From NCBI GenBank assembly GCA_003235605.1, contig QJVU01000556.1:1-11725 (forward strand): DNA of 11,725 bases, given 5' to 3'. The notes below the pieces were generated by a model. That model saw nothing but the letters and a program-made list of their open reading frames with translations. It did not search any database and was not told the origin of the DNA. This document shows, in pieces, positions 1 through 6,054 of this stretch. Position 1 is the stretch's first letter; each line of letters starts with the position of its first letter. Position numbers and translations under genes: made by a program. Origin of the DNA: Planctomycetota bacterium. GTDB lineage: Bacteria; Planctomycetota; UBA1135; UBA2386.

Positions 1-183
1 CGCGGGTGCAGCGTGGCAGCATGCGACATGCCGTTGCTGCACTCGTCCAACGGCCTGCTGGCCTGCCATGTGCTGGAGAGCTTGTGCGCGTGTTTGGGAC
101 GCGCTACCTTCGCGAGGAGGTCGGAAGGGGACAGTCTTTCCAGTCTCGTGCTGCTTGCAGCAAGTCTTTCGGAGCACCGAGCC
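1..183. other. Left-edge stretch without a supported gene
   Basis: No gene is supported here. The frame of the downstream VOC gene stays open back to a GTG at 13, but the translated stretch is Cys/Ser/Leu-rich without a domain pattern, and the VOC fold begins cleanly at the ATG at 184. The segment probably holds the upstream region of the VOC gene. No clear -35/-10 pair was recognised. Confidence 0.4.
171..174 (+). promoter_or_regulatory. Ribosome binding site of the VOC gene
   Basis: GGAG lies 9 nt before the ATG at 184. It supports the short start at 184 over the in-frame GTG at 13 and gives a protein that begins directly with the first strand of the VOC fold. Confidence 0.6.
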
Positions 184-534
184 ATGATCAACGGAGCCCA
201 TGTCATCCTCTACTCCAGGGATGCCGACGCCGATCGCGCCTTCCTCCGCGATGTTCTGGATCTCCCGCATGTGGACGTGGGCCACGGCTGGTTGATCTTC
301 GCCCTGCCACCATCGGAGATCGCGGTGCACCCCGCCGAGAGCAGCGGGGAGCACGAGCTGTGCTTCATGTGCGAGAGTGTGGATGCTCTCGTCGCGAACC
401 TGACCGCCAAGGGCTTTGCCTGCTCTGCGGTCGAGGACCTCAATTGGGGTCGGATCACGCGGCTCACTCTGCCCGGCGGCGGCGAAGTGGGGGTCTATGA
501 GCCGAAGCACGAACGCCCCCCGAGCACAAACTGA
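184..534 (+). CDS. VOC (glyoxalase/bleomycin-resistance fold) family protein
   Basis: The product is 116 residues, the usual size of a single-chain vicinal oxygen chelate protein with two beta-alpha-beta-beta-beta modules. The N-terminus (GAHVILYSRDADADRAFLRD) is the typical first strand and helix, with a His at residue 6 in the usual first metal-ligand position. The second module starts near HELCFMCESVDALVANL. The C-terminus ends in GGGEVGVYEPKH, where VOC proteins place the last-strand metal-ligand Glu. Such proteins may be lyases, dioxygenases or drug-binding proteins, and sequence alone does not give the substrate. The start at 184 has a GGAG 9 nt upstream. No signal peptide is seen, so it is probably cytoplasmic. 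It stands apart from the next gene by about 270 bp and is probably a single-gene unit. Confidence 0.85.
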   Translation: MINGAHVILYSRDADADRAFLRDVLDLPHVDVGHGWLIFALPPSEIAVHPAESSGEHELCFMCESVDALVANLTAKGFACSAVEDLNWGRITRLTLPGGGEVGVYEPKHERPPSTN

Positions 535-673
535 ACCCGACGACGTCGACGATCCCGGAGAACCGCCTGCCAACTTCGGAGGGTCCGACGACAGCACGAT
601 ACTGACCGGCGAGGCGGACAAGAGGCCGTGGTGCTCGCCGCATCCCGGTGATCGAGGCCGGAGTTGTTGGTAA

Positions 674-778
674 GCTCAGCATGTGCTTGAGCGCTCAGCA
701 TGTGCCTGGGCACTCAGCGTGTGCTCGGGCTCAGCTCGGGCCTAGCTCGGGCTTGGCATGTGCTTGGGCGCTTTGGGC
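674..778 (+). repeat. Degenerate ~19-bp tandem repeat (minisatellite-like) upstream of the tetrapeptide-repeat gene
   Basis: Three 19-bp units stand head to tail at 674-692, 693-711 and 712-730, starting GCTCAGCATGTGCTTGAGC and drifting to ACTCAGCGTGTGCTCGGGC. Two 11-bp partial copies follow (731-741 and 742-752, core AGCTCGGGC), then a 17-bp copy (753-769) and a fragment (770-778). There are no unique spacers, so it is not a CRISPR array. It ends 12 nt before the GGAGGT of the next gene and so lies in the probable promoter or leader. The frame stays open through it from 648, but translation gives a low-complexity peptide and the strong ribosome site lies downstream, so I treat it as non-coding. 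The remaining part of the 535-803 gap shows nothing I can assign. Confidence 0.75.
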
Positions 779-790
779 AATCTGCTCCTG

Positions 791-796
791 GGAGGT
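791..796 (+). promoter_or_regulatory. Strong Shine-Dalgarno deciding the start at 804
   Basis: GGAGGT lies 7 nt before the ATG at 804. It is the best ribosome binding site in the window and places translation after the tandem repeat rather than at the upstream in-frame ATG at 648. Confidence 0.75.
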
Positions 797-803
797 GGTT
801 GAG

Positions 804-1568
804 ATGACGGCAGCGCAGGGAGGGATCTTCACCCGTCTGATGCACGGAATCATGGGACTGGGCGTGCTGTTCCTGGTCCTCGAGGTTCATCAGCTCCGGG
901 TCGCAGTCGAGGACTTCTGTTGGGGCGCGGGAGGCAACGATCGCGTGGAGCGGTTGTTGGCGTCCCTGGATCCACCGCTGCGGGCCATCGGCGACCGTCT
1001 GGGCCGGGTATCCGAGGCCTTGGCAGGACCGCCGGACGTGGCTCGGGCGATGCCCGGGGCTGGTGATCGCACGAGGCCCGCTCCGTGGACGGCACGGGAC
1101 ACGGAGGCCACGCCTGGCGTGACGGCCGACCGTGAGCTGGTGGCCGCCCGGCTGGGGTCACAGCTGGGGTCACAGCTGGCTTCACAGCTGGCTGCACAGT
1201 TGGATCCACATCTGGAGTCGCAGCTGGCTTCACAGCTCCAGTCGCAGCTGGCCGCCCTGGTGGCAGCCGTCCAGAGAATCGACGAGCGCCCGAAGGTGCA
1301 TGGGCACAGCCTCCCCGATGCGTCGTCGCCAGCGCGGGGCGCCGACCGGCACGCGGTCTTGCGAACCCTGGCAGCCCTGCGGACCTCGCCCCTGGAACAG
1401 AGCCGATTCTTGACCCTGACTCCAAGGGAGCTCCTGGAACGGTACGGAAAACCCACGTCGATCGGCATCGATGAGATGGGAACGGTCTCGTGGAACTACT
1501 CCCTCGACGACTCCTGGCTGGGCTTCACTCTCTACGACGGCCGCGTGATCTACCTGAGCTATCCGTAG
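804..1568 (+). CDS. Membrane-anchored protein with LxSQ tetrapeptide repeats; unknown function
   Basis: The product is 254 residues and I do not recognise the family. One hydrophobic segment (about residues 12-29) near the N-terminus looks like a signal anchor. A helical stretch (about 45-75) and a Pro/Ala-rich linker follow. Residues 117-152 are nine perfectly phased four-residue units with Leu first and usually Gln last (LGSQ, LGSQ, LASQ, LAAQ, LDPH, LESQ, LASQ, LQSQ, LAAL), encoded by a 12-bp tandem repeat. The C-terminal 55 residues form a compact module beginning LTPRELLERYGKP and containing VSWNYSL and LGFTLYDGRVIYL. Its order (helix with a 'YGKP' turn, then short strands) resembles small BamE/SmpA-like lipoprotein domains, but this is only a resemblance. 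Translation starts at the ATG behind GGAGGT. The gene is followed after 98 bp by another exported protein on the same strand. Confidence 0.75.
   Translation: MTAAQGGIFTRLMHGIMGLGVLFLVLEVHQLRVAVEDFCWGAGGNDRVERLLASLDPPLRAIGDRLGRVSEALAGPPDVARAMPGAGDRTRPAPWTARDTEATPGVTADRELVAARLGSQLGSQLASQLAAQLDPHLESQLASQLQSQLAALVAAVQRIDERPKVHGHSLPDASSPARGADRHAVLRTLAALRTSPLEQSRFLTLTPRELLERYGKPTSIGIDEMGTVSWNYSLDDSWLGFTLYDGRVIYLSYP
1152..1259 (+). repeat. In-frame 12-bp tandem repeat, nine units
   Basis: Nine 12-bp units run without interruption. The first two are identical (CTGGGGTCACAG), units 3 and 7 are identical (CTGGCTTCACAG), and the others drift, notably unit 5 (TTGGATCCACAT) and unit 9 (CTGGCCGCCCTG). Each begins on a codon boundary and encodes Leu-x-x-Gln or a variant. 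Identical neighbours next to diverged ones suggest growth by slippage or unequal exchange under a constraint that keeps the frame. Confidence 0.9.
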
Positions 1569-1601
1569 CCTCGCGAGCCACCCCTTCCTGGCGAAGAGCG
1601 C

Positions 1602-1617
1602 GCAACATTCGTGTTGC
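1602..1617 (+). terminator. UUCG-loop hairpin after the tetrapeptide-repeat gene
   Basis: GCAACA and TGTTGC pair perfectly around a TTCG loop, 33 nt after the stop codon at 1568. Two further pairs are possible if one T is bulged. There is no following T tract, so it may be a weak terminator, an mRNA-stabilising end or a leader element of the next gene. No computed folding energy is available. Confidence 0.35.
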
Positions 1618-1640
1618 TGCTTCGGCCACCACCCGGCACT

Positions 1641-1680
1641 GCCGCACTGTCTGCCATGACGCCGCAATGTCTGCCATGAC
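1641..1680 (+). repeat. 20-bp tandem duplication carrying the start codons of the next gene
   Basis: The segments 1641-1660 and 1661-1680 are identical at 19 of 20 bases. The single difference (C at 1647, A at 1667) creates the in-frame ATG at 1667, and the second copy also carries the in-frame ATG at 1676. The ATG of the first copy, at 1656, is out of frame with the downstream protein. Confidence 0.85.
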
Positions 1681-3121
1681 ACTCCTCAGCACGCCCGGTC
1701 TCGTGCCTACCGTTCTCGTCAGACTGCTTCCGAGACTGCTTTCGGGCCTGCTCCTGAACCTGCTGCCAAGCCTGGCTCTGGCGGCGCCCGGCGCCAGCCA
1801 GGACGTGGACGTGGATCCCCCGTTCCTGGAGCTGCGCTCGAGCCACCACAGCCTGGCGTGGCACGTGGCGCACGCGCTGGCCGGGGAGGCGTTCTCCGAT
1901 CTGGATTTCCCCGACTTCGAGGAGACCAAGCAGCTGCGCGTGGTGTACGGCGCAGACGAGCAGGTACACGTCCAGGCAGTACCTCAGGGTGAGTACGACC
2001 TGGAGCTCCGCATCCGGAAGCGGCCAGAGGTGCTCGGGAAGATCTTCGAGGAGTGCCTGGGCCCCGCCCGTCGGATACTGCACATGACCGTGTTCATGAC
2101 CCTCACTGCCAAGATGCAGATGGAAGGCCGCCACGCGGCGCAGGCAATGCAGTCGGTGATGCGATTTCACCACCAGCTGGAGGATCTGCACCTGCGCGTC
2201 AAGAAAGGGGAGGAGTCGGACGCCAGCTACGGGATCGATCTCTGGGTGCAGCCGAAGCAGGGCACCTGGCTCCACGAGGTCGTTCACGGCCTCGAGGCCA
2301 GCAAGAAGGGCGCCCCCCACCTGCGCAGTCCCCACGCCACCCTGACGGTGACCGCCGCTGCCCGCGGAAAGGGGCTGACGCGTTTCCTGGAGCCCTTCGC
2401 CAATCACCTGGGCTTGTTCCGTGGCCACGACAGGGAGGAGCGTGAGCGCTTCATGCAGCTGGCGCGGGGCCGGCTCCAGCACTTCGACGGCTGCTTCGGC
2501 CTGATGATCGACGGTCCCGGTCGCTACGTGCGGATGATCGGCCTGGAGAGCCCCGAGGACTACCGCAAGCTGGCAGCGCGGAAGGTCGTGCAGGCCTTCG
2601 ACTGCCGACGCCCCGGTCGCATCGATGTGGTGGTCGCGGCGGACGAGGAAATGCCACGGACGCTGGCCGGCTCAGGTATCCAGCTGCTGTTGAAGGAAAC
2701 CGACCCGCTGGCGTTCACCGAGGAGGAGGCGGAGCAGAGCAGGTCGAACGGCACAGCGAGGGGCATGGCGAAGGGGAGCGCGAACGGGAGCTCAGCGCGG
2801 CTGGCGACATTTGCCGGCGTCGTCGGCGACTTCAGCGTCAAGGCGCGTCTTCCCGAAGGGGGCGAGGAGATGGCCAGGCTCGTGGCAAGGATCCGCGAGC
2901 AGCGCCTCCGGCGCATGCCGATCCTCGAGGGCGCCCTGCTGCGAGCCCAGGTCAGACTGCAGGGGCTGCGCGTCGTCCGCCACCCCGACAAGGAGCTCGA
3001 GGAGGCCCTGAAGCCACTCCAGGACATGCTCGGAGAGACGCTACGCCAAGTGCCCGAGAGTGTGGACGTGAGTCTCTACAGGTGCGAAGACCGACTCCAC
3101 CTCCGGTTGGACACACGCTAG
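1667..3121 (+). CDS. Secreted protein of unknown function
   Basis: The product is 484 residues if it starts at 1667, or three fewer from the ATG at 1676. I chose these because a signal peptide follows directly: a Leu-rich core from about residue 9, ending in LALAAPGASQ with a plausible cleavage after ALA. No Shine-Dalgarno is seen, and the frame is open further upstream to 1490, overlapping the previous gene. The mature part is a mixed alpha/beta protein without a family I recognise. Several stretches pair a strand ending in 'LHLRV' or 'VHVQAV' with amphipathic helices, and the segment near 210-330 looks like a repeat of the same unit. A low-complexity Ser/Asn/Gly/Ala linker (about 353-380) separates the last ~100 residues, which contain a long basic helix (MARLVARIREQRLRRM). 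The gene converges on the small Gly/Asn-rich gene, with 24 bp between stops. Confidence 0.7.
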   Translation: MSAMTLLSTPGLVPTVLVRLLPRLLSGLLLNLLPSLALAAPGASQDVDVDPPFLELRSSHHSLAWHVAHALAGEAFSDLDFPDFEETKQLRVVYGADEQVHVQAVPQGEYDLELRIRKRPEVLGKIFEECLGPARRILHMTVFMTLTAKMQMEGRHAAQAMQSVMRFHHQLEDLHLRVKKGEESDASYGIDLWVQPKQGTWLHEVVHGLEASKKGAPHLRSPHATLTVTAAARGKGLTRFLEPFANHLGLFRGHDREERERFMQLARGRLQHFDGCFGLMIDGPGRYVRMIGLESPEDYRKLAARKVVQAFDCRRPGRIDVVVAADEEMPRTLAGSGIQLLLKETDPLAFTEEEAEQSRSNGTARGMAKGSANGSSARLATFAGVVGDFSVKARLPEGGEEMARLVARIREQRLRRMPILEGALLRAQVRLQGLRVVRHPDKELEEALKPLQDMLGETLRQVPESVDVSLYRCEDRLHLRLDTR

Positions 3122-3145
3122 CGCGCTGCCCGCCGCTGCGACTCG

Positions 3146-3469
3146 CTACGGCTCGACCGGCTGAACGCCCTTGCGCCGCCGCCGCGAGGCAACCATCGCC
3201 CCGGCCAGCCCGCCGCCTCCCAGCAACAGCAATGCAAGCGGCACCGGTCCAGGCATCGGGCGGTTGCCGTTGTTCCCGTTGCCGTTGCCGCCGCCGTTCC
3301 CGGTGCCATTCTTCTTGCCCCCCTGCTTGAGGATGGTGCGGATCGACGCCACGTGCGACGCTGTCCAGGTCGAGTTGTCGACGCAGGTGAGCTTGACTGG
3401 AGCTTCGCGGGCTTCGGTGCAATCGGCTGGGCCAACAGCCAGCATCAAGGTGCATGCGAGTTCGAGCAT
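3146..3469 (-). CDS. Small Gly/Asn-rich exported protein with PEP-CTERM-like C-terminal anchor
   Basis: The product is 107 residues. A TGA seven codons upstream in frame (3488-3490) makes the ATG at 3469 the first possible ATG. Residues 2-13 are mildly hydrophobic and could be a short, atypical signal peptide. The body (20-50) has Cys29 and no known domain. Residues 54-69 are almost only Gly and Asn. The end is a tripartite sorting tail: PMPGP at 71-75, a hydrophobic span at 76-94 (PLALLLLGGGGLAGAM) and the basic cluster RRRRK at 96-100. This matches the plan of exosortase substrates (PEP-CTERM and relatives), with PGP in place of PEP and an eight-residue tail (KGVQPVEP included) after the basic cluster. 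If genuine, the protein is exported, anchored and then processed by a sortase-like membrane enzyme, which is not encoded here. Confidence 0.6.
   Translation of the reverse strand: MLELACTLMLAVGPADCTEAREAPVKLTCVDNSTWTASHVASIRTILKQGGKKNGTGNGGGNGNGNNGNRPMPGPVPLALLLLGGGGLAGAMVASRRRRKGVQPVEP
3263..3310 (-). repeat. Gly-Asn codon microsatellite-like tract
   Basis: This tract encodes residues 54-69 of the small exported protein, alternating Gly (GGC/GGG/GGA) and Asn (AAC) codons. It reads as an imperfect GGCAAC hexamer repeat on the minus strand. It probably forms a flexible linker before the C-terminal anchor. Confidence 0.6.
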
Positions 3470-3491
3470 CGGGTTACCAGGTGGGATTCAG

Positions 3492-3513
3492 GAGTTGGAG
3501 ACAAGGCCAACTC
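3492..3513 (-). promoter_or_regulatory. 7-bp inverted repeat upstream of the small exported protein
   Basis: GAGTTGG and CCAACTC are perfect complements separated by 8 nt (3499-3506). The dyad ends 22 nt upstream of the ATG at 3469. It could be an operator, a leader hairpin or part of a terminator for the upstream unit. It lacks a T tract. Confidence 0.35.
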
Positions 3514-3707
3514 TACCACCGGCGCTTGCGGGAGGACAAGCGCCGGAGAGAGCTCCCGAAGCACCACGCAAAGCCGAGCCCGTTGCTGCGCGCAGGGGAC
3601 ATCGCCTGGAGTCTCCGCCGTGGCATGGGTAGTTTCCGGTCGAACCGTCAGGTCCATTTGCCACCACCGATATCAACCGATGCCGCGGCGTAATCGCTTC
3701 GTGATCG

Positions 3708-3727
3708 TGGCGTGAATCGACACGCCA
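3708..3727 (-). terminator. Possible hairpin downstream of the selenoprotein gene
   Basis: TGGCGTG and CACGCCA pair perfectly around a six-base loop (AATCGA on the plus strand), 78 nt beyond the end of the selenoprotein gene. No T run follows on the minus strand, so an intrinsic terminator is only a possibility, and an operator dyad is equally open. Confidence 0.3.
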
Positions 3728-3805
3728 GAGAGGGAGGAAGACCCGAAGAAGGTCCCTGCCCTGCCCACGTCCCGATTTGGTAACGCCTGGGGTGCAGGAA
3801 CTGAC

Positions 3806-5185
3806 CTACGACCCACCCACAAGACGCCGAAGCTGTTTCTGGAGGCTCTCCCTCTCCTTCGCTGTCCATGTGGACGGCGCCGCGGGCAGCTGCCCACGAC
3901 CCGTGACCTCACGAAGCGCCGCGAGGACCTCCTTCACCAGGTACAGGTGACGACGACGCGTGCCTTCGTCGCTCCCTCGCTCATGACCAGAAACGTCACA
4001 CGGCGCCGGCAGCGAGTCGATCAGGATCCCGGTGACCCTGTGGCGGCCGCGCTTGTCAGTGCGGCTGCCGATGGCCGCAAGGGACTGCAAGACGATCCGG
4101 GTGAGACCGTTGCGGGGATCGCACTCGCGGGCCGGCTTCGCCAGGGCGTCGATGGACGCGGTGCCGCCGCAGACTGCCAGACACTGGGCAACGCGGATCC
4201 GCAACACGTTGGGGTTGTTGCTGGGATACTCCTCTCCGCCGGCACCCTCAAACAGGCCCACCAGCGTCGCCTCGAGCTGTGGATCGGGGTGCTTCTGCAC
4301 CACGGCCAGCACCTCGTAGCGGAACGGGTCGTTGGCCACGCGCAACAGGTTCGCGGCCATCTTGGTGACGCTCTCCGGCTCGACGTCACCCAGGTAGCGC
4401 AGCGCGCGAACCCGCACCACGATGTCCTCGTCTTCCCGGGCCAGGAGACCCTTCACCCTGTCGACTGCCTCTGGGCCGACGGGCTTCTTCTCCAGGGCCA
4501 TTGTCTCCACGGCGATTGCCCGCTCGCGGGAGTCCGGATCTGCCAGACGGTCGGCAAGCTTGCGACGATCCTCCCCAGGTTGCCATGCCCGCAGCAGCTC
4601 CCGTGCCTCCAGCCAACCTTCGAAGGGGTCCGGCTTGTTGGACAGGAGTTTCACCATCGCGATCGCCTTGTGGGTGTCCCCCTTCTTGAAGCTGGCCCGC
4701 GCTGCCGCCAAGGTTCCCGCCAACTTGCGACCCCTGGCCAGAGCAGCTGCCGCGGGTGCTCGCCACTCCCCCAGCACCCTGTCCAGGGTGGCCGTGAAAG
4801 CCTCGAGCCCGCGAGGCATGGCGCACAGGACGCGGTCGTCCTTGGGATCGATCAGGTAGTGGTGTGGCCAGGAGCTGATCCCGAAACGGTCGTGGGTTCG
4901 TTGCGCTTCGCGATCTTCCAGAGTGTCCTTGAACGTCCGGCAGACGTAGAGCCACACCACCTTGTCGTAGTAAGGCTTCAGCTTCTTGTTCGGGAGCAAC
5001 TGCTCCTCGATCGGCACGCAGTGCGGTCAATAGCTCTTGGTGAAATAGATATAGACCGGCTTTCCGGTCCGCAGCGCGGCGCGACGGGCCGTACGGTACT
5101 CCACATGCCAGGGCGGACCCGGCGGCAGCTTCTCGCCAGGAAGGAACAGCAGGAGGACGAGACAAGGAGCGGGGTATGTTGCCAT
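3806..5185 (-). CDS. Predicted selenoprotein: exported thioredoxin-like (UxxC) plus HEAT-like repeat protein, TGA read as Sec53
   Basis: Read through the TGA at 5029-5027, the product is 459 residues. Residues 1-20 look like a signal peptide with core CLVLLLFLP. Residues about 26-130 form a thioredoxin-like domain: W26, a helix with 'RTARRAALRTGKPV', the strand VYIYF at 44-48, then KSY-U53-PH-C56-VPIEEQ, and the cis-Pro loop ISSWP107 followed by HHYLIDP. U53 sits where the family has the first Cys of CxxC. Residues about 165-365 are helical pairs of HEAT type (such as VRVRALRYLGDVEP and RIRVAQCLAVCGG). The probable role is a periplasmic thiol/selenol oxidoreductase with a protein-binding scaffold. 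The ATG at 5185 lies 5 bp after the cyclase stop, with a weak AGGAAA 14 nt upstream. The alternative is a stop at 5027 with a separate 403-residue protein from GTG 5017, but that would cut the active site in two. Confidence 0.85.
4990..5010 (-). promoter_or_regulatory. Predicted bacterial SECIS element
   Basis: In the mRNA this hairpin starts 16 nt after the UGA. Pairs from the base are U-A, C-G, G-C, then one bulged A (base 5007), then G-C, G-C, A-U, G-C and C-G, closing on the four-base loop AGUU (5001-4998). The loop begins 25 nt after the UGA. Known bacterial SECIS hairpins lie inside the coding region just after the UGA, with a small apical loop carrying G in the first two positions and often GU. 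This one has G second, followed by U. It is bound by the elongation factor SelB in species that insert selenocysteine. Folding was done by hand only. Confidence 0.75.
5027..5029 (-). other. In-frame TGA recoded as selenocysteine (Sec53)
   Basis: The TGA lies between TAT (Tyr52) and CCG (Pro54). Coding sense continues in the same frame on both sides with thioredoxin-fold conservation, and Cys56 completes U-x-x-C. The local SECIS-like hairpin supports recoding rather than a point mutation of TGC. Confidence 0.83.
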
Positions 5186-5190
5186 CGTTG

Positions 5191-6003
5191 TCAGCGTTGT
5201 TTCCTGGCCACGATCCGGAGCGGGCCGCCGCTGCCGCCGCGGATCTTCATCGGCAGCGCGATCACCCAGGCGCCGGTGGCTGGCACACGATCCAGGTTGG
5301 CGACGTTCTCGAACGCCGGGGTGTTCGCCTTGAACAACACCCGGTGCGTGTGGAACAGGCGCGACGGCCCGTGGTCGATGCTGGGGGTGTCGAGTCCCAC
5401 GGCACGGATCCGGCGCTGCTCTACCAACCACGTGGCGGCGCTCGGGTGGAGGCCCGGGAAGTGCAGCTGCAGGGCTGCCTCGGGACCGCGCTCGGCGCTA
5501 CCCATGTAGCGCTGGGCATCCGGCCAGTAGCTGCCGAAGCCGGTGCGCAGGAGCACGATGGCGCCCTCGGGAATGCGGCCATGGCGGGCTTCGAAGGCCT
5601 CGAGATCCGTGACCCGCACCTGGTAGTCCCGGTCGGCGGCGGCTTGCCTCGTGACATCCACCACGACCGCCGGTCCCGCCAGGCGCTCGATCGGGATCTT
5701 GTCCACGGTGAGGGTGTCCCTCGCGAAGTGGACGGGAGCATCGATATGGGTGCCACCGTGCTCTGCCGTCGTGAAGGTGTTCGCTTCGTACCAGTAGCCG
5801 TTCGCAGTCATGCCCTTGGAGTCCACCTCGAGCTGAAAGCGTGTGGCCGTGGGCCAGTAGATGGTCTCGGCGCAGAAGTCGTGGCTGAGGTCGACCCACT
5901 CGCCCTCAGGAAGGCCGGTCCCCACCGTGCGGCAGGAGGTGGTCAGGGACAACAGCGGGGAAAAAACGGTCACCCACAGCAATCGTGTCTCCACGGCAAG
6001 CAT
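5191..6003 (-). CDS. Cyclase family (KynB-like) metal-dependent hydrolase, predicted lipoprotein
   Basis: The product is 270 residues from the ATG at 6003. The N-terminus (VTVFSPLLSLTTSC24) is a lipoprotein signal with lipid-carrying Cys24. The ATG at 6036, 11 codons earlier, would add an Arg-rich n-region and is also possible; the frame is open to 6207 but overlaps the divergent gene. The enzyme domain starts WVDLSHDFCAETIYWP and has the family's metal motif HGGTHIDAPVH, with predicted ligands H82, H86 and D88 as in arylformamidase-type cyclases (Pfam Cyclase). Further family features are the GAIVLLRTGFG strand and the GLDTPSIDHG loop. These enzymes hydrolyse N-formylkynurenine, isatin or other amides and lactones, usually with Zn or Mn; the substrate here is unknown. 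An extracytoplasmic lipoprotein form is unusual for a KynB-like enzyme and argues against kynurenine degradation. It is the first gene of a unit with the selenoprotein (5-bp gap). Confidence 0.88.
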   Translation of the reverse strand: MLAVETRLLWVTVFSPLLSLTTSCRTVGTGLPEGEWVDLSHDFCAETIYWPTATRFQLEVDSKGMTANGYWYEANTFTTAEHGGTHIDAPVHFARDTLTVDKIPIERLAGPAVVVDVTRQAAADRDYQVRVTDLEAFEARHGRIPEGAIVLLRTGFGSYWPDAQRYMGSAERGPEAALQLHFPGLHPSAATWLVEQRRIRAVGLDTPSIDHGPSRLFHTHRVLFKANTPAFENVANLDRVPATGAWVIALPMKIRGGSGGPLRIVARKQR

Positions 6004-6054
6004 CCTACCCAGGTGTGGTCGCCCTCGCCGGGGCATGGCCCGCTCTTTTTCGTG

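Larger units (their letters stand above)
3470..3805. other. 336-bp intergenic region between the selenoprotein and the small exported protein
   Basis: No convincing gene is present: short open frames on both strands are Arg/Ser/Ala-rich shadows without domain patterns. The region holds two perfect 7-bp inverted repeats (3492-3513 and 3708-3727), listed separately. It should contain the transcription stop of the selenoprotein unit and the promoter of the small exported gene, but I could not identify a confident -35/-10 pair or a hairpin with a T tract. Confidence 0.5.

Noticed and set aside
674..778. CRISPR-like array
   Set aside because: The copies are directly adjacent and decaying, with no unique spacers and no cas gene in the window.
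648..803. Upstream start at 648 for the tetrapeptide-repeat protein
   Set aside because: It would translate the minisatellite into low-complexity sequence and lacks a ribosome site, while 804 has GGAGGT at 7 nt and precedes a membrane anchor.
3488..3676. Second possible Sec codon: in-frame TGA at 3488-3490 upstream of the small exported protein
   Set aside because: The frame upstream of this TGA shows no domain pattern and no Cys-motif context. I see no suitable hairpin right after it, and a normal ATG follows seven codons later.
3806..5017. Separate 403-residue HEAT protein starting at GTG 5017
   Set aside because: It would begin just after the active-site Cys and leave a 52-residue orphan carrying the first half of a thioredoxin fold. 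The pieces share a frame and a SECIS-like hairpin lies at the junction.
3947..5509. Long plus-strand open frame opposite the selenoprotein (520 codons)
   Set aside because: Low-complexity translation without recognisable motifs, spanning the boundary of two real minus-strand genes.
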